DNA from: Syntrophorhabdaceae bacterium
GTDB taxonomy: Bacteria > Desulfobacterota > Deferrimicrobia > Deferrimicrobiales > Deferrimicrobiaceae
Length of the DNA stretch: 45,241 nt
Direction: 5' to 3'
NCBI GenBank assembly: GCA_009783195.1
Contig: WRHP01000011.1
Location: 1-45,241 of the forward strand
Position 1 is the stretch's first letter. Each line of letters begins with the position of its first letter. This document shows, piece by piece, positions 7,248 through 15,097 of the stretch. The notes beneath the pieces are model-generated. The model had not been told where the DNA came from. It saw nothing but the letters and a program-made list of their open reading frames with translations, and searched no databases. The translations under genes were made by a program, and so were the position numbers.

Positions 7248-7615
7248 TATTTCGCATCTTCTCCCGGCACATTCCGGCGTACCGCCTTCAACTTTACGAA
7301 ATACCGCTTGCGCGGTGTCTCGCCATTTGTTCCCGCGAGTCAGTTAAAAACTGACGCCCTTCTCTGGAACTTTGTATGGCAGTGCCGCAAAGCGCATTTT
7401 TTTCATGTTTTACTAATGAAACAGCGGGAGCGCGCGCGCAAGATCCGTTTTTTGTACCTCTTCATAAAAAACTTTGCTCTTGCTCCCGGTTCCTTTCCGT
7501 CGCGCGTCTTTCGCGAGCGGTTTTTTCTATATTACGACGGGACGCGCCAAAAATCATTGACATACGCTTTAGCCTCTCGTTAACGTGAGCTACACTTCTT
7601 GTCAGGAGCGCTAAC
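7248..7615. other. Divergent intergenic region between the DUF3047 gene and purM
   Basis: 368 nt with no convincing ORF or RNA gene. It contains a perfect 17-bp palindrome at 7339-7355. A TTGACA hexamer at 7557-7562 may be the -35 of purM, but 17 bp further on the match to a -10 is poor (TTAACG). An AGGAG at 7604-7608 is the purM ribosome site. The octamer TAACGTGA occurs at 7581-7588 and again at 7612-7619 across the purM start. I see no purine riboswitch. Confidence 0.45.
7339..7355. repeat. Perfect 17-bp palindrome, candidate operator
   Basis: GTCAGTT, a 3-nt AAA spacer, then AACTGAC. It lies 91 nt upstream of the DUF3047 gene start and 260 nt upstream of purM. It has no T-tract, so it is not a terminator. 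The size fits a dimeric repressor site. Confidence 0.4.
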
Positions 7616-8668
7616 GTGAAAAAAACCGTCACATATAAAGATGCCGGGGTGGACATAGACGAAGGGGAACGCCTTGTTTCCCTCATAAAACCGATAGTGC
7701 GCACCACAAGCCGCAAGGAAGTGCTTGGCGACATAGGCGGATTCGCCGGCTTCTTTCGCTTTCCTCCCCGCAAATACCGGGAGCCTGTCCTTGTCGCCGC
7801 GACCGACGGCGCCGGCACAAAAGTCAAGGTAGCCGCTATGGCCGGCAAGTTCGACACGGTAGGCATAGACCTGGTCGCGATGTGCGTAAACGACATTCTT
7901 GTCCAGGGCGCCGAACCGCTTTTCTTCCTTGATTACTACGCGACCGGAAAGCTATCCGCCAAAGACGGCGCCGCGGTGGTCTCCGGTGTGGCGGAAGGAT
8001 GCAGGCAGGCCGGATGCGCCCTTTTGGGCGGAGAAACCGCCGAGATGCCGTCCGTTTACGCGCCCGGCGAGTTCGATCTGGCCGGCTTTGCCGTAGGCGC
8101 GGTAGAGCGCCGCAAGATCATTACCGGCAAAAACGCGCGCGCCGGGAATGTTCTTGTAGGACTTGCCTCCTCCGGTCTGCACAGCAACGGGTATTCGCTT
8201 GCTCGCAAAGTCGTCTTCGATATCATGAAAAAGCGAATCCACGACCGGATGCCCGACTGGGGAGCCACGGTCGCCGAGGAACTGCTGCGGCCCACGAAAA
8301 TCTATGTCCGCCCAATTCTTTCCTTCCTTCGCCGGAGAAATATTCTGGCAATGGCGCACATTACAGGCGGCGGATTGCCCGGCAATGTTCCCCGTTCTCT
8401 TCCACGCGGAACCTCGGCGTTTATCGACAAGTCGGCATGGGAAACACCTCCTGTGTTTCGCGCCTTGTGCGAAGCGGCCCGCCTGCCGGAAGACGAACGG
8501 TACCGCACCTTCAACATGGGGATAGGAATGGTCCTCGTGTTGGCCCAAAAGGATGCCGACGCGGCTTTGGCGCACTTCCGAAAAGCTAAAATACAGGCGT
8601 CGGTTATCGGCGAAGTGCGCAAGGGAACAGGCGAGCCTAAAGTCACCTTCGGCGGGAAAGCGCGGTGA
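7616..8668 (+). CDS. purM: Phosphoribosylformylglycinamidine cyclo-ligase
   Basis: 350 residues, the normal length for PurM (AIR synthetase). It makes 5-aminoimidazole ribonucleotide from FGAM with ATP, step five of de novo purine synthesis, in the cytoplasm. Visible family motifs are TYKDAGVDIDEG near the N-terminus, the nucleotide-binding ATDGAGTKVKVA (about 62-73), GIDLVAMCVNDILVQGAEPL, LLGGETAEMP and the C-terminal HITGGGLPGNVPR. The start is GTG at 7616 with AGGAG 7 nt upstream. Its last four bases (GTGA) overlap the purN start. Confidence 0.97.
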   Translation: MKKTVTYKDAGVDIDEGERLVSLIKPIVRTTSRKEVLGDIGGFAGFFRFPPRKYREPVLVAATDGAGTKVKVAAMAGKFDTVGIDLVAMCVNDILVQGAEPLFFLDYYATGKLSAKDGAAVVSGVAEGCRQAGCALLGGETAEMPSVYAPGEFDLAGFAVGAVERRKIITGKNARAGNVLVGLASSGLHSNGYSLARKVVFDIMKKRIHDRMPDWGATVAEELLRPTKIYVRPILSFLRRRNILAMAHITGGGLPGNVPRSLPRGTSAFIDKSAWETPPVFRALCEAARLPEDERYRTFNMGIGMVLVLAQKDADAALAHFRKAKIQASVIGEVRKGTGEPKVTFGGKAR

Positions 8669-9321
8669 GTTCACTTCCTTCCATCGGCGTCCTGGTTTCC
8701 GGCAGCGGCTCCAACCTGCAAGCCATCATCGACGCTGTGGAAGCCGGTTGCATACCCTGCAAAATAGGGGTCGTCATAAGCAACAAAGCCGACGCTTACG
8801 GACTCGTCCGCGCCCGCAGCCACGGAATCCCCACCGAATTCGTTGATCACCGTTCTTTTGACAGCCGGGAGGCGTTCGACGCCCATCTCGTGAAAATTCT
8901 CCGCTCTTACGACATCCGGCTTGTCTGCCTTGCGGGGTTCATGCGCCTTTTAACACCCACGTTCCTTGGCGCTTTCCCCATGCGCGTACTGAACATCCAT
9001 CCCGCCCTTCTTCCATCCTTTCCGGGAACGCACGGGCCAAGAGACGCCCTGAACTACGGCGTCCGCTTCTCCGGGTGTACGGTGCATTTTATCGACGAAG
9101 GAATCGACACGGGACCGATTGTCGCCCAGGCTGTGGTCCCGGTGTACGAAGACGACACGGAAGAATCGCTGGCCGCCCGGATACTGAAAGAAGAACACCG
9201 AGTCTATCCTATGGCGATCCGTCTGTTCCTCGAGGAAAAACTGACAATCTCGGAGAAAAAAGTGTTCACCGGAAACGCCGGCAGAATTTCCGGATTCTCA
9301 TGCAGGAACCCTGACACCTGA
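8665..9321 (+). CDS. purN: Phosphoribosylglycinamide formyltransferase
   Basis: 218 residues. It transfers the formyl group of 10-formyl-tetrahydrofolate to GAR, step three of de novo purine synthesis. IGVLVSGSGSNLQAIIDAVE is the N-terminal phosphate-binding start. AGFMRLLTPTFLGAFPMRVL precedes the catalytic NIHPALLPSFPG, where Asn and His are catalytic. The conserved GCTVHFIDEGIDTGPI contributes the second catalytic Asp. The start is GTG, overlapping the purM stop as GTGA, so the pair is translationally coupled. The last 20-25 residues are less conserved. It is convergent with the YdcF-like gene; no clear terminator lies in the 20-nt gap. Confidence 0.97.
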   Translation: MSSLPSIGVLVSGSGSNLQAIIDAVEAGCIPCKIGVVISNKADAYGLVRARSHGIPTEFVDHRSFDSREAFDAHLVKILRSYDIRLVCLAGFMRLLTPTFLGAFPMRVLNIHPALLPSFPGTHGPRDALNYGVRFSGCTVHFIDEGIDTGPIVAQAVVPVYEDDTEESLAARILKEEHRVYPMAIRLFLEEKLTISEKKVFTGNAGRISGFSCRNPDT

Positions 9322-9341
9322 CCTGATCGCGACTTTACGGA

Positions 9342-9959
9342 TCACACCCAAAGCAGCAGAATCCGGTATCCCCAGTACTTCCATCCCTCCACGAAATGCC
9401 TTCTTGCCCAGCGCCAGGCAGCGTCGAGCTTGCCGTTTTCCGTGTTTACCCGGATTACTGAAATATCGACACCGGACGACAGCACTTTCTTGAATGTGTG
9501 GTATGCGCGAGGAATATGGTAATCGGACGTAACAAGAATAATGGACGAGTATTTCCGTTCTTCAACAAGAGCTTTCGCCGAAAAAGCGTTTTCGAGCGTG
9601 TTCCCGGACCACCCTTCGGTATGGATTCTGGAAAGCTCCCATTCGGAAAGAGTGTCCGCCTCGGGCAGAAGCTGCGTCAATTTCGTATTTTTTCCCGTAC
9701 CAAGTATACACAAATCCCAGCCGCTGCCCGCTTTCCAGACCTTGAATCCTTCCGCGATCCGCCCTCCTCCGCCGGTAAGCACTATTACGGCGTCCACAGA
9801 ACCGGAAGACGGCTCCGGAATCTTGCGCCCCAGGAGATGAGGAGCCGCCGGAATCGCAAGAAAAAAGAAAACAGGGAGCGCAATCCACAAGAAGCGAAAG
9901 CCGCTCTTGCGCCTAAAATCCGGTCCCTGGAGAATGTATTGTCTTTTATATGTCTTCAT
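9342..9959 (-). CDS. YdcF/SanA-like DUF218 protein
   Basis: 205 residues. One N-terminal membrane anchor (about 21-40, FRFLWIALPVFFFLAIP) is followed by a DUF218 domain. Its motifs are DAVIVLTGGGGRIAEG (about 56-71), the central WSGNTLENAFSA and the phosphate-site-like LVTSDYHIPRAYHTFKKV (about 142-159). DUF218 proteins (YdcF, SanA, ElyC) sit at the inner membrane and several affect envelope integrity or carrier lipids; the reaction is not known. It is divergent from rpmB, whose likely promoter overlaps its 5' end. Confidence 0.82.
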   Translation of the reverse strand: MKTYKRQYILQGPDFRRKSGFRFLWIALPVFFFLAIPAAPHLLGRKIPEPSSGSVDAVIVLTGGGGRIAEGFKVWKAGSGWDLCILGTGKNTKLTQLLPEADTLSEWELSRIHTEGWSGNTLENAFSAKALVEERKYSSIILVTSDYHIPRAYHTFKKVLSSGVDISVIRVNTENGKLDAAWRWARRHFVEGWKYWGYRILLLWV

Positions 9960-9967
9960 GTTAATAA
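9939..9967 (+). promoter_or_regulatory. Probable sigma70 promoter of rpmB
   Basis: TTGTCT (9939-9944), 17-bp spacer, TAATAA (9962-9967). Transcription would begin near 9974, just before the GGAGG at 9985-9989 that serves the L28 start. It overlaps the first codons of the divergent DUF218 gene. Confidence 0.45.
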
Positions 9968-9994
9968 TTTACGGTTAAATCTATGGAGGCGGCT

Positions 9995-10183
9995 ATGGCA
10001 AAGTGCTCTATTTGCGACAAAGGTCCCAGCTTCGGAAACAACGTTTCCCACGCAAACAACAAAACCCGCAAGGTCTGGCGTCCTAACATCCAGCGCGTAA
10101 AAGCGATCCAGGACGGCACGGTGCGTCATATCAACGTCTGCACGCAGTGCATCAAATCGGGAAAAGTCGTTAAAGCTGTCTGA
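9995..10183 (+). CDS. rpmB: 50S ribosomal protein L28
   Basis: 62 residues starting [19 protein letters not shown] after the initiator Met. An in-frame ATG at 9983 would add four residues, but GGAGG (9985-9989) sits 5 nt before the ATG at 9995, and family members begin MAK or MSR, so 9995 is the start. Two CxxC pairs (C4/C7 and C49/C52) make this the zinc-binding form of L28. It is monocistronic and convergent with ridA. Being next to the ridA/rsh/rpoZ/gmk group is typical of Desulfobacterota-type genomes. Confidence 0.96.
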   Translation: MAKCSICDKGPSFGNNVSHANNKTRKVWRPNIQRVKAIQDGTVRHINVCTQCIKSGKVVKAV

Positions 10184-10239
10184 GACGAGGCGGTTTCGGA
10201 AGATACCGGGCATCTCGGCAGCCGGGTCCATTTCAAGAT

Positions 10240-10635
10240 TCATGTTCTCGTAATCCGTATGATTCCGATGGCGTCGATTTCCACCCTGGCCCCAGACGGC
10301 AGACTCGAAACCTGCACCGTGGCCCGTGCGGGTTGGTTTGCCTGGAAAAACGAACTGTAAACTTCGTTCATCTCCTGGAACTCTCCCATGTCCAGCATAT
10401 AGACAGTCGTTTTCGCCACCGTATCTAATCCCGCACCCCCTGCCTCAAGAACCGCCACCAGATTCTTCAAAGCCCGCTCGGTTTGCTTCCGGATTCCCCC
10501 CTCCACCAACTTGCCTGTGGCGGGATCAAGAGGAATCTGCCCTGAACAGAACAGAAAACCGTTGCACTTGACCGCCTGTGAATACGGCCCTATCGCTTTG
10601 GGGGCATCCCCGGTTGACACGATCACTCGTTTCAT
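10240..10635 (-). CDS. ridA: RidA family reactive intermediate deaminase
   Basis: 131 residues, full length for the YjgF/YER057c/UK114 family. RidA hydrolyses 2-aminoacrylate and related enamines made by PLP enzymes. Family motifs: KAIGPYSQAVKCNGFLFCSG near the N-terminus and the C-terminal signature PARATVQVSSLPSGARVEID, containing the conserved Arg that binds the substrate carboxylate. It is cytoplasmic and usually trimeric. The start is 1 nt after the rsh stop, so it is the last gene of the long minus-strand train. Confidence 0.95.
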   Translation of the reverse strand: MKRVIVSTGDAPKAIGPYSQAVKCNGFLFCSGQIPLDPATGKLVEGGIRKQTERALKNLVAVLEAGGAGLDTVAKTTVYMLDMGEFQEMNEVYSSFFQANQPARATVQVSSLPSGARVEIDAIGIIRITRT

Positions 10636-10636
10636 A

Positions 10637-12790
10637 TTAACCCCTCCCTCTCTCCACCGTCTGCACCCCTTTAACCTTCTCTATCGATTTGATTAGGGAT
10701 GCAAGGTGGCCCGCGTTGTTAACCGAAACTTCGAAGTTACAGACGGCCCGCTTGTCGCGAGTGGTCGTTACCGAAGCCCTACGGATATCCACCTCACTCT
10801 GGGTAATAGTACGCGAGATGTCCGCTAAAAGTCCCGGCTTATCGTTGCACATAATCCGTATCTTCACGGGATGGACCGCTTGTGTTCCGGCTTCCCAGGT
10901 CACTTCAATTGCCCGCGCCGGATCAAGTTCCAGCACTTTATGGCAATCTTTCGAGTGGACCGTCACTCCTCTTCCCCGCGTAATGAAACCGATGATGGGG
11001 TCCCCCGGCACGGGATGACAACAGTTCCCCAACCGAATAAAGATCCCGTCCATTCCTTTGACCGTGATGGAGCTTGGTCTCTTGGCAACAGCCTTACGGA
11101 TAATTGAGGAAAGACTGGATTCCTTTCCCGCCCTTTCATTGAGCTTCTCTTGCGGAACAAGCAGGCGCAGCAGCGGCGTGATGGACACCCGGCCATATCC
11201 CATCGCCCGAAGATAATCATCCGCGTTCTTGTAGCGCATCTCCTGCAGGATCTGGGCAAACTGCTCCCCTTTAATTACCTTGGCCGGGTTCAGGGAGTAT
11301 TTCCTTAGCTCTTTCTCCAAAATCTGGCGGCCCAGATCCAGCGACTGCTCCATCTGCTCCTGGCGCACCACGGCCCGTATCCTTGCCAACGCCTTGTTGG
11401 TCTTTGCAATCTTCAGCCAGTCGCGGCTTGGCTTATGGGACGGCTGCGTGATTATTTCGACAACATCCCCGCTTTTGAGCGGAGTCTTCAAAGGAACCAG
11501 CCTGCCGTTTACCTTGGCGCCGACGCACTGGTTCCCGACCTGCGTGTGGACCGCGTAGGCAAAGTCTATCGGCGTTCCTCCCCGAGGAAGCTCCTTTACG
11601 TCGCCGCGAGGCGTAAAAACATAAACCTCTTCCTGAAACAACTCCTCCTTTACGGTGTCCATAAATTCCCGAGGGTCCTTCATGTCCTGCTGCAATTCGA
11701 GAATCTGCCGGAGCCAGAGGAACATATGGTCCTCTTTCTCCACGGTGCGGCGTCCCTCTTTGTATTTCCAGTGGGCCGCGACGCCGTTATCGGCAAGAGC
11801 GTGCATCTCCTCGGTGCGGATCTGTATCTCCATCATCTCCGAGTTCGGGCCAAAAACAGTGGTGTGGAGCGACTGGTACAAGTTCGCCTTAGGCATGGCG
11901 ATATAATCCTTGAACCTGCCTGGAACCGGCTTCCAGAGATTGTGGACGATTCCAAGCGCCCCGTAACACTCCCGCAATGTCTTTGTTATGATCCGGAGTC
12001 CGACGAAATCGTGAAGATGCTCGAAATCAATCCCTTGGCGGTTCATCTTCTGATATATGCCCGCAAGGTGTTTTTCCCGGCCGGATATGGCCGCGGCAAT
12101 GCCCGCCTCGCGGCATTTCTCCTCAAGAAGAGCAACGACATCGCGGATATGCCCCGCGGAGTTTTGCCTGCGCTCACCGGCTTTACGGAAAAGATCCGCG
12201 TACTGGTCCGGCTGGAGCACGGCAAAGCAAAGGTCTTCCATCTCGCCCCGCACACGCGACATGCCAAGACGAGCCGCGATGGGAGCGTATATGTCGATAG
12301 TTTCCCGCGCGATGGCGGTTTGCTTCTCGGAAGAAAGATGCTCTATGGTGCGGAGATTATGAAGGCGGTCGGCAAGTTTGACAAGGATAACCCGAAGGTC
12401 CTTCCCCATAGCCAGAATCATCTTTCTTAGTGATTCGGCTTTCTGGGCCGCGACATCGGAGATTGTCACCCGGCTGATCTTGGTAACCCCATCCACAAGC
12501 AGCGCGATCGAGTCTCCGAAAAGATCGCGTATCTCTTCAATCGTCGCGACCGTGTCCTCTACCGTATCGTGAAGCAACCCGGTAGCAACTGTTTCCTCGT
12601 CGAGGTTCCAGTCCGCCAGGGAATAAGCCACATTCAGCGGATGGATCAGGTAAGGATCTCCCGATATCCTCAACTGCCCGTGGTGTACTTTTGCGGTGAA
12701 AACGTACGCCTTGTGGATAAGCTCTACGTTAGCATTTGGTCTGGCTGCCTGTACTCTCTCGACAATATCAAGGACGCGGAACAATGCCAT
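10637..12790 (-). CDS. rsh: Bifunctional (p)ppGpp synthetase/hydrolase (RelA/SpoT homologue)
   Basis: 717 residues, full length. The N-terminal HD hydrolase domain has the metal and catalytic HDTVED at 74-79. The synthetase domain (about 240-370) has GRFKDYIAMPKANLYQSLH; its RFKD is the RxKD form found in bifunctional enzymes rather than the ExDD form of monofunctional RelA. The TGS domain follows (EEVYVFTPRGDVKELPRG, about 398-415), then the helical/zinc-finger-like region and a C-terminal ACT domain (about 640-717). It should both make and degrade (p)ppGpp, with ribosome sensing through the C-terminal half. The start ATG has AGGAG 4 nt upstream. It follows rpoZ by 21 nt. Confidence 0.95.
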   Translation of the reverse strand: MALFRVLDIVERVQAARPNANVELIHKAYVFTAKVHHGQLRISGDPYLIHPLNVAYSLADWNLDEETVATGLLHDTVEDTVATIEEIRDLFGDSIALLVDGVTKISRVTISDVAAQKAESLRKMILAMGKDLRVILVKLADRLHNLRTIEHLSSEKQTAIARETIDIYAPIAARLGMSRVRGEMEDLCFAVLQPDQYADLFRKAGERRQNSAGHIRDVVALLEEKCREAGIAAAISGREKHLAGIYQKMNRQGIDFEHLHDFVGLRIITKTLRECYGALGIVHNLWKPVPGRFKDYIAMPKANLYQSLHTTVFGPNSEMMEIQIRTEEMHALADNGVAAHWKYKEGRRTVEKEDHMFLWLRQILELQQDMKDPREFMDTVKEELFQEEVYVFTPRGDVKELPRGGTPIDFAYAVHTQVGNQCVGAKVNGRLVPLKTPLKSGDVVEIITQPSHKPSRDWLKIAKTNKALARIRAVVRQEQMEQSLDLGRQILEKELRKYSLNPAKVIKGEQFAQILQEMRYKNADDYLRAMGYGRVSITPLLRLLVPQEKLNERAGKESSLSSIIRKAVAKRPSSITVKGMDGIFIRLGNCCHPVPGDPIIGFITRGRGVTVHSKDCHKVLELDPARAIEVTWEAGTQAVHPVKIRIMCNDKPGLLADISRTITQSEVDIRRASVTTTRDKRAVCNFEVSVNNAGHLASLIKSIEKVKGVQTVERGRG

Positions 12791-12811
12791 ACCGCTCCTT
12801 TAAGAGGCGAC

Positions 12812-13003
12812 CTACTTTACCCGGACCTTTCCCTGCGCAACCTCGCGAAGCGCGACGACCGTCGGCTTCTCTTTCCTGAGGGTGGTATCAATCGTAGCTC
12901 CCTGACCGCCGTATAGCTGCTTTGCCCGCTTTGCGGCCACCACGGTGAGCTGAAAGTGGTTATCCACGTTTTGCAGGCAATCCTCAACCGTTATCCGAGC
13001 CAT
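12812..13003 (-). CDS. rpoZ: RNA polymerase omega subunit
   Basis: 63 residues; slightly shorter than E. coli omega (91 aa) but usual for this group. ARITVEDCLQNVDNHFQLTV, then AAKRAKQLYGG and PTVVALREVAQGKV are the conserved omega helices that latch the beta-prime subunit. Its ATG lies inside the last 20 nt of gmk in another frame, with GGAG 9 nt upstream, so the start is firmly placed. Its position next to rsh is common; omega is part of a ppGpp site on RNA polymerase in proteobacteria (established for E. coli). Confidence 0.95.
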   Translation of the reverse strand: MARITVEDCLQNVDNHFQLTVVAAKRAKQLYGGQGATIDTTLRKEKPTVVALREVAQGKVRVK

Positions 13004-13622
13004 CCCATCCGTCTCCTTTTTCGCTCAGGATTACATCAACGATACTCTGCATCCGCTCCCGACGCGACCGCTGGGCCATCACGATACATTCCACCTGCCG
13101 GACCGCCGTCTCCAACTCGTTGTTGACAACAATGTAATCGTACTTCTGGAGTTCCGCGATCTCTTTCCATGCCTCGTCGAGGCGCCGCTCGATATCCGCG
13201 CGGCTGTCTCTGGCGCGATCAAAAAGCCTTTTCCGAAGCGCCTCCCGGTCCGGAGGAAGAATTCCAATCAGGATCGCCTCCGGAATAGCGGCTTTTACGG
13301 CGGTGCCTCCCTGAACATCAATTTCCAGCAACGCGTCATTCCCGCCTGATACGATCGTTTCCACGACGGATCGTGAAGTGCCGTACCAGTTGCCGAACAC
13401 ATTGGCGCATTCGAGAAATTCGTTACAATTTACCATGTTACCAAATTCCTGATCGCTTACGTAGTAATAATCTTTCCCGCCCGCCTCTCCGGTCCGTCTC
13501 TCTCTTGTAGTGTATGAAATCGACAAAACAATCCCTTTCACCAGTGAGAGCAGAGCGCGGCAGATCGTGGTCTTGCCCGCGCCGGAAGGCGCCGAAATTA
13601 CTATGATGTCCCCACGTGTCAT
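12984..13622 (-). CDS. gmk: Guanylate kinase
   Basis: 212 residues. It phosphorylates GMP to GDP with ATP. The P-loop is SAPSGAGKTT (10-19). ISYTTRERRTGEAGGKDYYY is the GMP-binding segment. LLEIDVQGG is conserved, and RARDSRADIERRLDEA is the lid arginine region. I place the start at ATG 13622 (MTRGDIIV), which leaves nine residues before SAPSG as in E. coli Gmk; a GTG at 13634 overlapping the yicC stop as GTGA is the alternative. Its 3' end overlaps rpoZ by 20 nt. Confidence 0.96.
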   Translation of the reverse strand: MTRGDIIVISAPSGAGKTTICRALLSLVKGIVLSISYTTRERRTGEAGGKDYYYVSDQEFGNMVNCNEFLECANVFGNWYGTSRSVVETIVSGGNDALLEIDVQGGTAVKAAIPEAILIGILPPDREALRKRLFDRARDSRADIERRLDEAWKEIAELQKYDYIVVNNELETAVRQVECIVMAQRSRRERMQSIVDVILSEKGDGWDGSDNG

Positions 13623-13630
13623 AGTTGTGG

Positions 13631-14518
13631 TCACTCCACGTTCTGAATCTGTTCACGGATTTTCTCAAGCTCGGCCTTTGCCTCCACCACCAGGGAGGAG
13701 ATTCCGGCATGGGCGGACTTGTTCCCCGCCGTGTTCAGCTCCCTAAATACTTCCTGAACCAGAAAGTCGAAGCGTTTCCCTACGGCGTTCCCCGGCTCCC
13801 GGAAAAACGTTTCCATGGAGGCCAGGTGTGACCGCAGGCGGTCGCACTCTTCCGTGATATCCAGCCGGTCAATAAGGATAGCCGCTTCCTGGTGAAGACG
13901 AACGGGGTCGACCCCGGCGCTCCCGGAAAGCGTCTCGATCCGCTCTTTGAACCTTGCCTGGGCAAGTTGGCGGTTTTCGGACGAAAGCAGCCGGATCTCC
14001 TCCGCCATCTTTCCGATTCGCCCAGCGGTCTCGCGAAGCACTGCCTTAAGCCGTTCCCCTTCCTTTTTACGCGCCTCAAGCAGCATGGCCAAAGCGTCAT
14101 GAACCGCGTACTGCACCTCTGGCCAAAGAACGCTTACCGGGTCTTCTCCTTCGTGGTCCGTACGGAACAGTTCGGGAACGCCAATCAGATCCCGCAGCGT
14201 CAATTCGCCTCCGACTCCAAACTCTTCGCGGATGCGGCCAGCCTCGTCAAGAAACGCTTTTAGCAGGTTCCGGTTCACTGACAGCCTGCCCGCAAGCCGC
14301 CCGGTTTCGCGGACGCCAAGATAAACATCCACCTTCCCTCTTCGAAGAGTGTCGCGGACCATTCCTCTTACCAGTGGTTCCCAGGAAGCAAACCTTCCGG
14401 GACAGCGAACATGCACATCGAGAAAGCGGTGATTTACAGACCGGATTTCAACGGAAAACGAAACATCGTCTCCGTGGAGTTCGGCTTGGCCGTAGCCTGT
14501 CATGCTCATCCAGGACAT
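13631..14518 (-). CDS. yicC: YicC family endoribonuclease
   Basis: 295 residues, the normal length. The N-terminal YicC domain has SMTGYGQAEL, then VEIRSVNHRFLDVHVRCP (about 25-42) and RRGKVDVYLGV. The C-terminal DUF1732 domain (about 205-295) has EAAILIDRLDITEECDRLRS (acidic DITEE) and the tail GKRFDFLVQEVFRELNTAGN and SLVVEAKAELEKIREQIQN. E. coli YicC is an endoribonuclease that clips small RNAs (established). It lies directly upstream of gmk with a 3-4 nt overlap or a short gap, depending on the gmk start. A 54-nt gap separates it from the DUF4416 gene, the largest gap in the train, so a promoter may lie there (TAATAT on the minus strand is a possible -10). Confidence 0.95.
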   Translation of the reverse strand: MSWMSMTGYGQAELHGDDVSFSVEIRSVNHRFLDVHVRCPGRFASWEPLVRGMVRDTLRRGKVDVYLGVRETGRLAGRLSVNRNLLKAFLDEAGRIREEFGVGGELTLRDLIGVPELFRTDHEGEDPVSVLWPEVQYAVHDALAMLLEARKKEGERLKAVLRETAGRIGKMAEEIRLLSSENRQLAQARFKERIETLSGSAGVDPVRLHQEAAILIDRLDITEECDRLRSHLASMETFFREPGNAVGKRFDFLVQEVFRELNTAGNKSAHAGISSLVVEAKAELEKIREQIQNVE

Positions 14519-14572
14519 GCTGGCGATATTAACACAACGGTTGATTGACCGGCCAAAATCCAGGGCGGGTTG

Positions 14573-15097
14573 TCATTTTACGCACTGTTGGAGCAGGCTG
14601 CCGCGCAGCTCCTTCAATAAGCTTCTGATTTCCAAAGAGGCGTAATCCGGATATGTCCATGGCAGCGAGCGATATTCCCCTTTTTGGAAAATAAGCGTAA
14701 GGTCGGCAAATACGCCATTACATAGATAAATCCGGTGCGAAAAGTTCTTTCCCGTCGCAAGAACAAAGTTTTCCGGCGTCAGCAAACCAGGGTCGAGATT
14801 CACAATCCTTTGCCCATCTTTTGAAAACTTCTGTTCTATTTCTTCCATACGGATTTTGATTTCCGGCAAAGCATCCCTGGAAACCAAAGCTGACGCGGCA
14901 AAGAACCTTCTAAACAGCGGTTTTCCCATTTCGGCATGGTAATACTCCGTGCGGTCAAACGGCAAAAGCGGCCCGGCAAAACAAACCTCTCCCACGGCTT
15001 CCGAAAGAAGGGGCAGCAGGGTTGGAAGAATGTTTTCGTCCCGGAAAATCGAAGAGATTACAAGCTTTCCGGAAGGAGGAACGCCCCGTTTGCTCAT
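14573..15097 (-). CDS. DUF4416 family protein
   Basis: 174 residues, cytoplasmic, with no membrane segment. Family pattern: GKLVISSIFRDENILPTLLP near the N-terminus, FDRTEYYHAEMGKPLFRRF (about 48-66), RIVNLDPGLLTPENFVLATG (about 97-116) and the terminal GEYRSLPWTYPDYAS. DUF4416 proteins have no known function and occur mainly in Desulfobacterota, Nitrospirota and Thermodesulfobacteria-type genomes (from memory). The ATG overlaps the hldA stop by ATGA, tying it to the heptose kinase operon. Confidence 0.8.
   Translation of the reverse strand: MSKRGVPPSGKLVISSIFRDENILPTLLPLLSEAVGEVCFAGPLLPFDRTEYYHAEMGKPLFRRFFAASALVSRDALPEIKIRMEEIEQKFSKDGQRIVNLDPGLLTPENFVLATGKNFSHRIYLCNGVFADLTLIFQKGEYRSLPWTYPDYASLEIRSLLKELRGSLLQQCVK

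Noticed and set aside
7248-7615. Purine riboswitch upstream of purM
   Set aside because: No conserved purine aptamer core or antiterminator pair could be seen.
11435-12430. 331-codon plus-strand open frame opposite rsh
   Set aside because: Antisense shadow of the conserved synthetase region; no domain recognisable.
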